A DNA stretch of 64,000 nucleotides, taken from Dipteris shenzhenensis. Its lineage: Eukaryota; Polypodiophyta; Polypodiopsida; Gleicheniales. Location of the stretch: NCBI GenBank assembly GCA_047967505.1, contig CM106538.1. The stretch is one strand, 5' to 3'. A model generated the notes under the pieces. The model made no database searches. It worked only from the letters and a program-made list of their open reading frames with translations, and was not told the DNA's origin. Below, piece after piece: positions 1-10,549 of this stretch (the first letter of the stretch is position 1; the number at the start of each line of letters is the position of its first letter). The position numbers and the translations under genes are program-made.

Positions 1-2
1 GT

Positions 3-960
3 GGATATGATTCTATCCTTGTGGTAGTTGATCGTCTTACCAAGATGGCTCACTTCATTCCAACTAGAGAGTCTGTTAGTGCCCCGCAAGTAGCAGATTT
101 GTTTATTAAACATATATTTCGTTTGCATGGATTACACAAATCCATAGTGTTGGACAAGGATGTCAAATTTACTAGTCATTTTTTGACTGCAATGTTTGAG
201 ACACTAAGGACTGAGTTGGGAATGAGTAGTGGGGATCATCCAGAAACAGATGGTCAGACGGAAAGAATCAACCAAATTTTAGAGGATATGCTTAGAGCAT
301 ATGTGTCATTGAGGCAACATACATGGGACAAGTGGTTGCCATTGTTAGAATTTGCCCACAATGATAGAAAACATTCCTCTATGGGGTTCAGTCCGTTTGA
401 GCTGAACTATGGTATAGACCAGCAAATCCAACTACAGTTGGAGTACCTCAAAAAGTGCCTAGTGCCACGAACTTTGTGGTTCAGATGCGGGAGATGCTAG
501 CACTTGCGAGAGCTAACATCCGCTAAGCTATGGATAGAGCTAAGGCGTATGCAGATGAAAACAGATCCGTTAGAGAATTTAAGGAAGGAGAAAAAGTTTT
601 TCTTAGAGTCCCTTCGCACTCTAAGTCTTTGACTGCAGGTTGACTGCAGGAGAGTGTGCTAAGTTATCACCCCGATATTGTGGGCCGTGGTTCATTCTAA
701 AAAGAATAGGCAAGGTAGCCTATAAATTAGAATTACCAGGCAGGGTTGTAAGGTGCACCCAGTTTTTCATGTTTCTCTTTTAAAGAAATTTTTGCATACA
801 GGTGACTCACTAATCGAGGGTGTTGTTTTGTTTCAGGAGATAGAGGATAATGCAAGACCCAAACCAACAAGAATCCTAGACCGAGGAATAATGCAAGTAT
901 GCAATCGGAAGATACCCACGGTGTTGGTTGCATGGCATGGTTTACCTCTATCATAATCTA
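3..960 (+). pseudogene. Ty3/gypsy integrase core to chromodomain, disabled
   Basis: Frame 3 opens inside an integrase core: VVDRLTKMAHFIPT carries the first catalytic Asp, DVKFTSHF lies at the second Asp, and HPETDGQTERIN carries the catalytic Glu. The usual SDRD motif reads LDKD here. A frameshift near 465 moves the continuation (integrase C-terminal region) to another frame, with an in-frame TAA at 524. After a second shift at 629-650 the GPF/Y-like region (SPRYCGPW) and a chromodomain-like stretch follow to about 960. The 5' part of the element is outside the window. It would insert cDNA of a chromovirus-type retrotransposon, but it cannot make a full protein now. The family assignment is secure from motif order. 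Confidence 0.9.
629..650 (+). repeat. 11-bp tandem duplication inside integrase
   Basis: TTGACTGCAGG occurs twice in direct succession. The extra 11 bp shift the reading frame of the gypsy integrase C-terminal region. Confidence 0.85.
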
Positions 961-1027
961 CCTGGGAATCCGTATACCAGTTACGGAGAGTGTTCCCATA
1001 CTTTATCATCAAGGACACTGCTGCCTG

Positions 1028-1040
1028 AAGAGGGAAGGAA
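1028..1040 (+). other. Polypurine tract of gypsy element
   Basis: A purine run (AAGAGGGAAGGAA) directly precedes TG at 1041 and follows the chromodomain coding region. This is where an LTR element places its plus-strand primer. Confidence 0.65.
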
Positions 1041-1550
1041 TGTTATGCTCAAGTTGAGGCAACATGACCTCGGAAGGGTCAGTCGACATTTTCTTTAAAG
1101 GATCAATGTTTGTATTATATTTGTTTGGGCTTCACATAAATGATCAAAAAGGATTCAAGGTCAAGGTCCTTGGTGAGGGTGACATGGCACAAGACTAGGT
1201 GGATCTAAGGCCAAGGGGTCTAAATGCATTAAATGTGCCAAGGGGCAAATTATTTTAATGTATCCCAAGAGAGGGGTAAATGGTGCATTTAGGAGGCACC
1301 CTAAATTGAGGAAATGTGGCACACTAGATCCATCTAGGGAATTGTGGGCTTTGGTATTCAGCATACAGGTACTTCTCAGGTGGTAGATCTATGGACAAGC
1401 TTGCTGAACCAGAGAATGGTTGGGTGGCTATTCATCGTGCCATCACCTATTAATTTGTATTCGTCAAAGTCAAGAGAGGTCTTGGTTGAGCTTGTAGCTT
1501 TTGGTCATGATATCCTAGATGCTGAGCCATACTTACTAAGGTGATTGACC
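1041..1550 (+). repeat. 3' LTR of the left-edge gypsy element (right end unclear)
   Basis: Begins TGTTATGC immediately after the polypurine tract. No second LTR copy exists in the window and no target duplication is visible, so the right boundary is a guess. No coding similarity was recognised inside. Confidence 0.5.
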
Positions 1551-3170
1551 TAGTCAGTACTAATGTCATTACTCGCTCTAAAGGGCCTGTCAGTAGTACT
1601 AAAGAAGGTCATTCATCAAAGGGGCATCTGGAGTGGAAATCACGAAAAAATTTGGCATCCAAGTTGATCAAGGAGTTAAAAGATAAGGCACACCTATAGT
1701 GGATTGGCGTGCCAAGCGAAGCAAAAATCCACAGCAAAGTAGTCCAGTTCAAGATTCTAGTAACCAAGCATAGGATGAACTGAGCATAGCTGAATCTTTG
1801 GCATCGGAATTGGGTAAATCTTGGAAAATAGTTAACAATATGAAAGTTAGCTTGATAGTTGTAAAATCATTGAAGGTTGCTTCATATTGCATAGAGTTCT
1901 TCTTACAATACATCCAAGCCGAGGACAAGTTGGTCAAGGACATTGATTCCTTGGTAACAATCCTAGTCATCGTTACCCTAATGGTAGATGATGAGGTACC
2001 AATCATCACGGTGAAGATAAGGAAGTAGTAGAATGTTCTTCTTATAGAGAGTAAGAAGAATATTGTAGAGAGTTCTTCTTACAATAGATTCAAGCCGAGG
2101 ACAAGCTGGAGTCAGCATTATTTTAGAAGCTATAGTTGAAAGGCTAAAGTTTAACACTTTAAGCCATCCACATTTTAGAAACGTATGGTAGATTAGTGCC
2201 CCATCGATCACAAAGGTATGCTACAAGATGTTGTTATTACCATGGGTGGAATTCACTATACAAGTAATCTGTTGGTTATTCCTATGGAGGAAAATGCCTA
2301 TCCTATTTTATGGGCTTGCCCTTGGCTCAAAGGTGCCAAAGTCATGCATGATTGGTAGTTGGATATGATGACTATTAAGATGTGAGACACTAAAGTACAA
2401 ATTTCCACCAATCCAAGCAAGGTTCCAAGTAGTTGTTGACCAGAAGACTTGGAAGTCAAAAATCAATCCCCACAAGATGTGGAAACCCAGGTTATTGAAT
2501 TACAAATATTACCTGTTGGTGAAGCTGATGTATTCCAAGTTGCCACCAAGCTTAAGGTAGGAATGAAGGTAGAGAAGTTGTCCCAGCAACAACAACATTC
2601 TTATCTTAGTAGTTTTATCAAAGATATACTTGGTGAATCTGAATTACCAGAACCACCAGCAATAATCACTCGATTGGGTTTCGAGCCATTGACCCTAGAA
2701 CCAACACAAGAATTAAACTTAGGAATTGAAGAAGATCCATGCAGTGTTGTGGTCAGTGCATACCTACTTGGTGATCAACTTTAGGTAGCCAAAGAACTAT
2801 TTCTACAATACAACAATCTTTTTATCTGAAATTATACAGATTTAGGGGGAGTATGGAATATCTCCAGAGGTGTGTCAGCGTAGAATTCCTTTGGTCCCCA
2901 ATGCCAAGCCAATCAAACAACAATGGTATCGCATGAATCCTAACTATGCCAACTAATTCAAGGATGATAAACTAATCCACATAGGTTTCATTTATGCAAT
3001 CAACAAAAGTGACTAGTTGTTTCCCATTGTTGTGGTAGCTAAAAAGAATGGTAAACTCTAATTCTGTGTCGACTACACAAAGCTAATGCTCAAACAGTGC
3101 CAGATCCATTCCCAATTCTAGACCAAGTAGCCGGTTACGAAATGTACTAACAAAAATTTTGCATGGATCT
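1551..3170 (+). pseudogene. Second gypsy relic: gag/protease to start of reverse transcriptase
   Basis: Heavily broken frames can be read as pieces of one gypsy polyprotein. About 2218-2355 resembles the C-terminal half of the aspartic protease (ending YPILWACPWLKGAKVMHDW). About 2449-2784 is an open linker region. About 2882-3150 carries the N-terminal reverse transcriptase signature (RIPLVPNAKPIKQQWYRMN, FPIVVVAKKNGKL, then PDPFPI in a shifted frame). Several in-frame stops and shifts make it non-functional. The segment upstream of 2218 is only weakly gag-like. Similarity fades after 3170. Confidence 0.75.
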
Positions 3171-3519
3171 TCATCAGTTCTAAGATTAAAGTCCTATCTT
3201 GGTTCTAGATTAGCTGCTCAAAACCCAACCAAGTGATTGTCACTGATGGCTCTGCCAATTCCCATTCACCAAGTACAATCTTTGTAAAACTACTAGGATA
3301 ATATTGTTTTGCTCAGCTAACTTCCTAAACTTTATCTTTTCCTTCAGATCGATCGTAACTTGGAACACATCAATTTCACCAACAAAAAATATTTGCAATT
3401 CGCTTGACCACAATTTTACATCTTATGGGCGCTAATCTTTAACCTCTAAGTCTTTTGGTCAATAGCTACTGGGGGCTTTGGTTGGATTAGTGGGTATTTG
3501 AGCTTTGGTCTCCACCATC
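3171..3519. other. Degenerate sequence, nothing recognised
   Basis: Probably decayed retrotransposon sequence between the reverse transcriptase relic and an inverted protease relic. No motif or open frame supports a call. Confidence 0.4.
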
Positions 3520-3830
3520 TTGATAGTCATCATATCAGATCCCTAATCATGCATGACATTGGCACTTTTAAGCCATGGTTGTTCCAACAAAATACGATAG
3601 GCATTTTCTTCGATAGAAATAAACAATAGACTAATGATATAATGAATTCCACCCACAAATAGTGATTACAACATCTTGAAGCATAACTTTGGGTTTGACT
3701 GAGCATTGATTCGCCATGAAGATCCAAAATGGACTTAAGCCGTTGAAAAATGAATTTAGAATGGATATGAACTCCAGACCTACCATCAATGATCACTCGT
3801 GGGCTAACCAAGGTGCTTGGTTACCTACTA
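3520..3830 (-). pseudogene. Inverted gypsy aspartic protease relic
   Basis: On the minus strand an open stretch reads VIIDGRSGVHI, matching the D-G-(S/G)-G-V active-site loop of plant gypsy proteases. It continues to a region clearly similar at DNA level to 2200-2360 in opposite orientation (for example ATAGTCATCATAT and AATCATGCATGAC shared). Two related protease segments therefore lie head to head about 1.2 kb apart. No functional product is expected. Confidence 0.7.
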
Positions 3831-3865
3831 CTTGGGTTGGGTCCCAATTGAACAAGGGTCAACAT

Positions 3866-4176
3866 TGTTGGGCAAATTGATGTAATTAGGATCGAGGCTA
3901 TGGGACACATGAGTGTGTATATCGACATGTGTGTGTATGTATCTAGATTTGATAAGTCATAGTCAATGGCGACGGTGGAGAGTTGGCTAAGTCATGGGTG
4001 GATGGTAGAGGGTTGGCTAAGTCTACACCTGATCTCATCCATGAGGTGAAGAGATTTTGTACTTGCCTCTACATAAGGCTCTTCTACTTCAATAAAGATA
4101 TCATTCTTGTGTGCTACTATGTTCTTCACATTGTATCGGCCTTGAGCTCTCCCACCCTCGCCCACTAACTCCAACA
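3866..4176 (+). repeat. 5' LTR (311 bp) of the gag-only copia element
   Basis: TGTTGGGCAAATTGATGTAA to CTCCAACA. It aligns along its length with 6059-6364, with scattered substitutions and small indels, suggesting an old insertion. Confidence 0.9.
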
Positions 4177-4178
4177 GT

Positions 4179-4190
4179 TGGTATCACAAC
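4179..4190 (+). other. Primer-binding site, initiator tRNA-Met type
   Basis: TGGTATCACAAC, two bases after the 5' LTR, is close to the canonical plant copia site TGGTATCAGAGC. Confidence 0.8.
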
Positions 4191-5022
4191 AGTACAACCC
4201 TCTTTGAGCTTCTAGCCTTCTCTTGTGCCACATCATCATCTTCTTTCTTATCTTCACCTTCCCCCCTCTTTCTGCCCCAAATTTCAAACTGCTCGTTCTC
4301 CCATCTAGAAGCTCCATTGCCCACCAAACTTGGGCATCCTTTTTCGATCTCATAGTGCACTTTCACATCAGAGGGCTTGAAGAAATTTTTCCTCTATTGC
4401 TCCTGACAACCTACTTTCTATCAGGCGAAGTTTTTCACAATGCGGCCTGCTCCATCACAATTTTGCCAAATCCTCTTAGGAGTAGTTGGATGATATGGGC
4501 TGCTATTCAATTTTGAGCTCATGGCCTGGAGACTGAGGAGAAATTGTAAAAATACCAGTCAGACTTCAAGCTACAAGCACATGCGAGATGGCACATATTT
4601 TTGTCTACCCTTTGGGCGGGACATTCTCTGGTATATGAGCTTCATCTATGCATAAAAATCATTTTGAATAGAGCTATGAGCTATGCAAAATTCGGCCTCC
4701 AACTTCCATGTCTATTGTTTGGCAAATTTTGACTTTTTTTTAAAAGGAATCCATTGCATTGACTTTTAAAAAATGCTGGAAGTTGAGGGCTTTTGTTCAT
4801 CTGCAAGTGTTTGACTAATTTGAAGTGATAGTTGAAGGGAATAATCAAGCTCCAACTACATCAAGAATAAAAAGACAGTTTTGAGAGGTTTCTTGCTTGA
4901 AATGAGTGCAAATGCGTGTTGAGGTTAATGCATTGATTGTAAACACTCAGTCCTGAAGCCATTAGAACATTGCAACATTGTAAGGGATTAGACACTGCCA
5001 TATTATAGTAAGACCTTCCCCT

Positions 5023-5700
5023 ATGTCCAATTCAACAAAACTAGACAAATTTTATGGGAATTCTTTTCACACTTGGCAAACCAAGGTAAAGTTCACTCTC
5101 ATGAGGAAGGGACTTTGGAATATTGCAAATGGCAAAGAGAAGAAACGAGCCACATGAGAAGTAGAAGCAATATCGATAGAGAAAGATGGGAAAGCACTTA
5201 GAATTATTGCCTTAGGATTAAGTGACGAATTCATCCATCATGTTGATGGAAAAGACACATCCTTTGAGGCCTAGAAAGAATTGGAGAAGCTTTTCGGCAC
5301 ACAAGACAAAAGTTCCAAGATTAGCCTCCTCATACAGTTCTTTGAATTGAACTTGAACAAGGGTGAATCTCTTCTACACATCTCCAGAAAATGAAGTGTT
5401 TGACTACTCAACTTGTAGGAATCAAAGTAAATATAGATGAAGATGTGTGCATAGCAATTTTATTGAAGAATCTACCATAAGAAGACTATGGTAACATTGT
5501 TACAATGCTTACTAATCTTCCTACACTATAGCTCATGGATATTGTTGGACCACTCATGGAGGAAGAAAAGAAGACCAAGCAATGGCAATAATATCATTAT
5601 AATGAAGCTTATTTCACCAAGTAGACCTTGTCGAAGACAATGAAGATGAAGAAGAAACAAAAGGTGTTGAGGCCACAAAGGAGGACACTTTTATCGAATA
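5023..5700 (+). pseudogene. copia gag (UBN2-like) relic
   Basis: From ATG at 5023 the frame reads a copia-type Gag N-terminus (KLDKFYGNSFHTWQTKVKF, MRKGLWNIANG) and then hits TGA. The downstream region resumes in frame with ALRIIALGLSDEFIHHVDG and FELNLNKGESLLH, again with stops and shifts. No zinc knuckle was seen. Gag forms the particle of the retrotransposon, but this copy cannot be translated intact. From about 5700 to the 3' LTR no coding similarity was seen. Confidence 0.8.
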
Positions 5701-6058
5701 GGAATGGATTTTTAAAGCTTAGTGTGTGTTGGAATAAGGGTTCTCTCCTTTGGGTAATCTTCCTAAAATGATTATATTGCTTTGAGTATGAGTGTGAGTT
5801 TGTCTTGTTTTGAGTAATTAGTAGTGTTTAGGGCTACCCCTAGTCATCTTGCAAAAGAAACCCTAAGGGTATTGTATCCAAAGAGACCAAATTTGGAGTG
5901 AGATCATGTTTTGGTGAGGACACCCAAATAAGTATACTGCTAATGCAACTAGAGTGAGTGCTACGTCGGGATCATGAGTGTTGCCACTAGAGGTGAGCAA
6001 CCCATGAAGTTTCCCATGGACCACTACTAGGGTTGCAGTCATCAATTTGAGGAGGGTA

Positions 6059-6364
6059 TATTGGGCAAATTCATGTAATTAGGATAGATACTATGGAACA
6101 CATGAGGGTGTATGTGGACATGCATGTGTATGTATCTAGATTTGATAAGTCATAGTCAATGGATGGTGGAGAGTTGGCTAAGTCATGGATAGCAGAGGGT
6201 TGGCTAAGTCTATGAACTGACCTCATCCAGAGGTCAAGAACTTTTGTACTTACCTCTATATAAGGTTCTTCTTCTTGAATAAAGATATCATTTTTGTGTG
6301 ATACTATGTTCTTCACATTCTACCTGCCTTGAGCTCCCCCACTCCTCACCCACCAACTCCAACA
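6059..6364 (+). repeat. 3' LTR (306 bp) of the gag-only copia element
   Basis: Matches the 5' LTR. The terminal TG has become TA, a single transition. It is preceded by purine tract GAGGAGGG and followed directly by the AACAT target duplication. Confidence 0.9.
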
Positions 6365-6369
6365 AACAT

Positions 6370-8238
6370 AATATTTTATCAACATGACTTAACATGCCAT
6401 CAAGAAAGATTACTGATTCACAATGCAACAACATGTATTGCATCTAACCGGGCCATAGTTGACATACAATAAATGGAGCCTTAGCAACAATTTAGTGGGT
6501 GGAGTGTTCCATGAGGAGAAAGTGGATGAAGCACAAAAGAGGAATAGACATGAGACCGACACCATTGATGGGACACAAAGTTTACACAACGTGTGGGGAT
6601 TTCTAAGCAACCACATTTCTCTTAAAACACAATAGCTTTCCTATTTTTGTAGTGCATGTATCATGGGAGATTATGATAAGTGCAAGGACATTGCAACTAT
6701 GAAGCGATGGAAGCTATGCCATACTTTTCCTCATACATACTGATTGTGTCAAGAGACAATTTGTCTGTCACAATTTGGGGATGGATTTCTTGACCTCACT
6801 AATGTGTTAAAAGAGGGGATACCTTTGCGATTCTTACTACCTCTTAGGAGAATGAGAAAGATGACCCATAATTTTTGTTGTAGTGTACCAAACCCAAACA
6901 TAAGGTTGAGGAAGCATTTTGAGATCATTGGGGCCTAGCCTATGAGAAGTGGAAATAGTGGTTGTAGGAATTTGGTATGAGAAGACATACATTAAAGGCC
7001 ATAGATATAGACTGCTAGATAAAAGGCAAGATGCTTTTGTCTATGCTCATCTAGCTAGAGATGCTTAGTTTAAAATGCAGGTTGTGTCTAGAGGAAAGAA
7101 GGATAAAAGGGTCTTTTAATTGGATGTATACACTGATGAGTACATCATTGAGTGTATTGAAGCATCTAGGACTGATCTAGCAAGCTATTAAATGACTAGA
7201 AGCCACTGGGTTGGCTGTTATTGAACCCACCAAGTTGGGTAGCAAATGACCAAAAACCATTAGGCTAGGTTCCTTCTAGCCTAGCCCATAGGCTACTCCA
7301 AACTGGTCATGGAAAATGTGCCATGCATCTTGTATGAATAAGACTTCGTTGATCATCAAAGATCTATCCTCCTCAAGAGATTTTTCAACACTAAATATTA
7401 TAGAGTAGAGTCAATGGACTCTCATGATTGAAATTCTGAAGAGTATGCTTATTGAATATGATTGTCTAGACTTCATTATCTTGAAGAATTCAACACTTGA
7501 AGGGTGTATTTCAACTCTCTTCGAAGAAGAAACCAACGTGTGGGACGATGTTTCTATGTCAACATCTACCTCAACTTCCATCGCTCAAGCCTTAGCTATG
7601 TCAACCAAGACTCAAGTTCATTGTACATTTCACAAGAAAAGGGCCATATTGAGTCAAAGCCTTTAAAAAATATCCTCAAAAGAAGAAGTGTGGCAAGTGT
7701 CAGGTGATGGTTCATCTCTTATGAATGTATAGATGGTAACAAAAAAGAGGCAAGAAACTTTGTACAAGCCCCTTCATCTCTATTACATGATAGACTTTTT
7801 AAGCCCATTTCTTATGTAAATCCTCATGGTATAAGTCTCATTGTAAAAATGATGACCATTCTATAGGATTCCCATTTGGAATCAATAAATGTAGGGTGTA
7901 GTATAATGGTCCAATGTATTGCTAGCATTAAGGGGGGGGGTGAAAACCTCTACCATATAAAATACCTTAGTGGTATATGACTAGGAGAGAAGAGCTATGA
8001 TTGGTTGAAATGGGGAATCATCACCCATATTAATATGTATGGATCTTATAAAATAGAAAGGGAAATTTTGTTTGGAAACACATCAAATTTGAAGGCTAAT
8101 AGACATTAGGAATTTCAGTCATATGGTGCTCATTGCTTCTCTCACCTTATCCTATCCTCCTCTTGTCGATGTTGGGACATTTATAATCAAGGGATTGCTC
8201 TAAGGTGCATGTGTGCATCTAGTAGTAGCAGTCGCATA

Positions 8239-8239
<1 letters not shown>
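6370..8239. other. Unrecognised, probably old retroelement sequence
   Basis: Several short open frames (for example 6744-6938 and 7424-7666, plus strand) show no motif I recognise. Codon use and frequent stops do not suggest a host gene. Nothing firm is annotated here. Confidence 0.4.

Positions 8240-8275
<36 letters not shown>
8240..8275. repeat. (GT)n microsatellite
   Basis: About 18 uninterrupted TG dinucleotides. Confidence 0.95.
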
Positions 8276-8277
<2 letters not shown>

Positions 8278-9060
8278 TGAAGCACACTTAGTGCTATCTA
8301 GGACCATGACACATGTGATGATGCAGTAGAAGGCACCCTCTTTAGGAGGTGCCAATGATGTAGGAAGTCCTTATGATGTAGGGTTAATTGCCTTTGATGT
8401 AGATGAGGTGCCTATGATTTAGGCCACCTCTCCTCCACTCTATAAATGAGAGGCTTCTCTCTCACAAATCAATAGAACACACTTTTGGATTCTTCTTCTT
8501 CTTCATATTTTCTTCCCTCTTCTGCCTCGATTTTCACTTAAGCTTGTTCTCCCTCGTTTTTGAACCATTTCTTAGGCCCTTTTAGCTATAGTTTTCCCTT
8601 GATAGGACACACCTCTAGCTCAAAGGAATTAGAGAAATATCCTCTCTGCTACCCGTACTGACACTTATTCTTCCCGAAACACTCACGTCAAATTCTCCTT
8701 GCTAGAGACAAATTTTTCCTAGCCCTCCTAGTTTCTATTGCGCAACCCGTTGAGAAAGATGTTGATGAATTTTGAGCATCGATGCTCTAGTGGATGAGGA
8801 GAAATCAACAAAAAACCAGTCAGGATTGCTTAATCTCTCCTGGGTGACATTGTGCCATTTTGCATGTGTCCTTGCTAGTGGCCTTGGGCTGTACAAGCTT
8901 CACTTATTTTTGTCCCATGATCCACCACAAGTACCCCTTCACAAGATTGGCTAATGGCGGAGTTTCCTTGCCTTTTAAGTTTCAACCATGAATCATAGCA
9001 CCTATGGTACAATGTTAGACTAATTTAAAAATTCACTTTGTACTCATCCCAAATTTTGAA
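8276..9060 (+). other. Promoter-like, possible LTR remnant; no gene
   Basis: CTCTATAAATGAGAGG at 8439-8454 looks like a plant TATA box. It is preceded by three close repeats of a TATGATGTAGG-type motif (about 8340-8425) and followed by a pyrimidine-rich leader. This is how many plant LTRs are built, but no second LTR, primer site or coding region supports it. Confidence 0.35.
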
Positions 9061-9072
9061 TAACAATGAAGG

Positions 9073-9415
9073 CTACTGCATTGATATAAACATGTAAAGT
9101 TCTTCATGTAGTGTAGCATCTCTTTTCATTTTCATGGCTTGTTCTTCGATGTTAGTAATCGTGCCATCAATCTTCATTTTGGAAATTACAATTATGACTT
9201 CCTTGATGTCATTTTGTATTTGCATAGTTTTTTCATCGTTCAGGTAATGTAGCACTTGTAATGATTTAACGGTCTTTTTCCATATCCTTATTCCATAACT
9301 TTTTGGTCTCATGTTTAAGATTAGAATGTGTACTACAACTTGAAGACAAAGTTTTCCAAATTCCATTGAGCAATGCATAAGTTATGGGTCATGCAAGATA
9401 CCTATATACAAAAAA
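9073..9415 (-). repeat. Dispersed repeat R1, copy 1
   Basis: The minus strand of about 9241-9415 matches 19552-19735 on the plus strand (shared GACCCATAACTTATGCA, ACTTTGTCTTCAA, GTTGTAGTACACATTC). A 101-residue open frame on the minus strand covers the region (9073-9378) but its product is not recognised. Confidence 0.75.
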
Positions 9416-9429
9416 GTCCGTGATTCTCA

Positions 9430-10130
9430 CCAAGAATGTCTACACCCAAGCAAACAATGACCCAATTTGAAGAACCCATTGCTCGGTAGGTCTTGACTTT
9501 TCTTCCATTATACAACTCAGGGAATACATTCCCTTGCAAATCCTCAATCTGTACCATCCCATTATGAGAGACTTCAGTTAACTGGTAGGTCCCATTCCAT
9601 TTGAGTTTGAAATTTGTTTTAAGGGGGGTCTTAGCTTAGCACTATACATTAGTACAAGCATACCCTTTTCCAAGTGTTTAGGTGCAATATGACTATCATG
9701 CCATGCCTTCCTCCTATGATGAAGCACTTAATGTGACCAGGCTTCTTGGAGGTATAATTCATCTAGGTGGATTAGCTGATGCAATCACCCCTTGATTGCC
9801 TTTGATTAAATCCTCTAACTAATGCTCGTCAGTCACAACACGGAGACTAGGAACAATAAATTCTAAGGGAATAATCACTTCTAGTCCAAAGGCCATACAG
9901 AAGGGAGATGGATTTGTAGTGACTTTATAAGCAATTCGGTAAGCCCAAACTGCTGAATGGAGTTTAGTATCCCAATCATTCGTGCATGAATTGCATTGGG
10001 CCACACTCCTATTTGCATGAATTCTATTGGGTGAAATATTTCATGCATAATTGAAACTGACACATCTTCCAGTGGTAGTTGGAGTCCAGGCTGCATCTCC
10101 AAGGTGTATCTATAGGCTACGTGAATACTC
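9430..10130 (-). pseudogene. Gypsy integrase C-terminal half
   Basis: Reading the minus strand gives DWDTKLHSAVWAYRIAYKVT and FGLEVIIPLEF, the conserved region just after the integrase catalytic Glu in plant gypsy elements. GMLVLMYSAKLR follows, then in a shifted frame KWNGTYQLTEV and NGRKVKTYRA, the integrase C-terminal domain. Multiple frameshifts and stops are present. No flanking LTR was found. Confidence 0.8.
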
Positions 10131-10549
10131 GGCCCTTCCACCATAAGTAACGCCGAATCGACTGGTCATCCTGTTTGTGATGGAGAGTGAGCTGAACGTA
10201 GTTCACTCCCAGTAAACTAAAGTGACTGAAGTGATATTACAAAGAAAGAGATAAGGGTTTTGTCTAAGTGACAAAACCCTATCTAATCTCACTAACCGTA
10301 GTTGAACATTTGCACATCCTTCACGGCGGCAAAGCTAAATGTCCCAATGTCACCTTCCCAATGTCTATGAAAGCCTACAAAATATCATATGCCATAAGAA
10401 TTTAAGCAGTCATTCAATTGACTATCAAAGATTGAATTCTATCTTACTTGGGTGATGATGAATCTACGAGGGTGTCTTGCTCAAGGTATGCAAAAAACTC
10501 TCAACAATGATCGTCCAACCGTCCAATTTCCTTTTGTCTAAAATGTTAT

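Larger units (their letters stand above)
3861..6369 (+). mobile_element. Complete small Ty1/copia-type LTR element with gag only
   Basis: Two LTRs (3866-4176 and 6059-6364) flank 1,882 bp. The element sits between perfect AACAT copies at 3861-3865 and 6365-6369, a 5-bp target-site duplication. A primer-binding site follows the left LTR and a purine tract (GAGGAGGG) precedes the right one. The only coding relic is gag; protease, integrase and reverse transcriptase are absent. It is therefore non-autonomous or an internal deletion derivative. Its host sequence is the gypsy mosaic around it. Confidence 0.9.
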
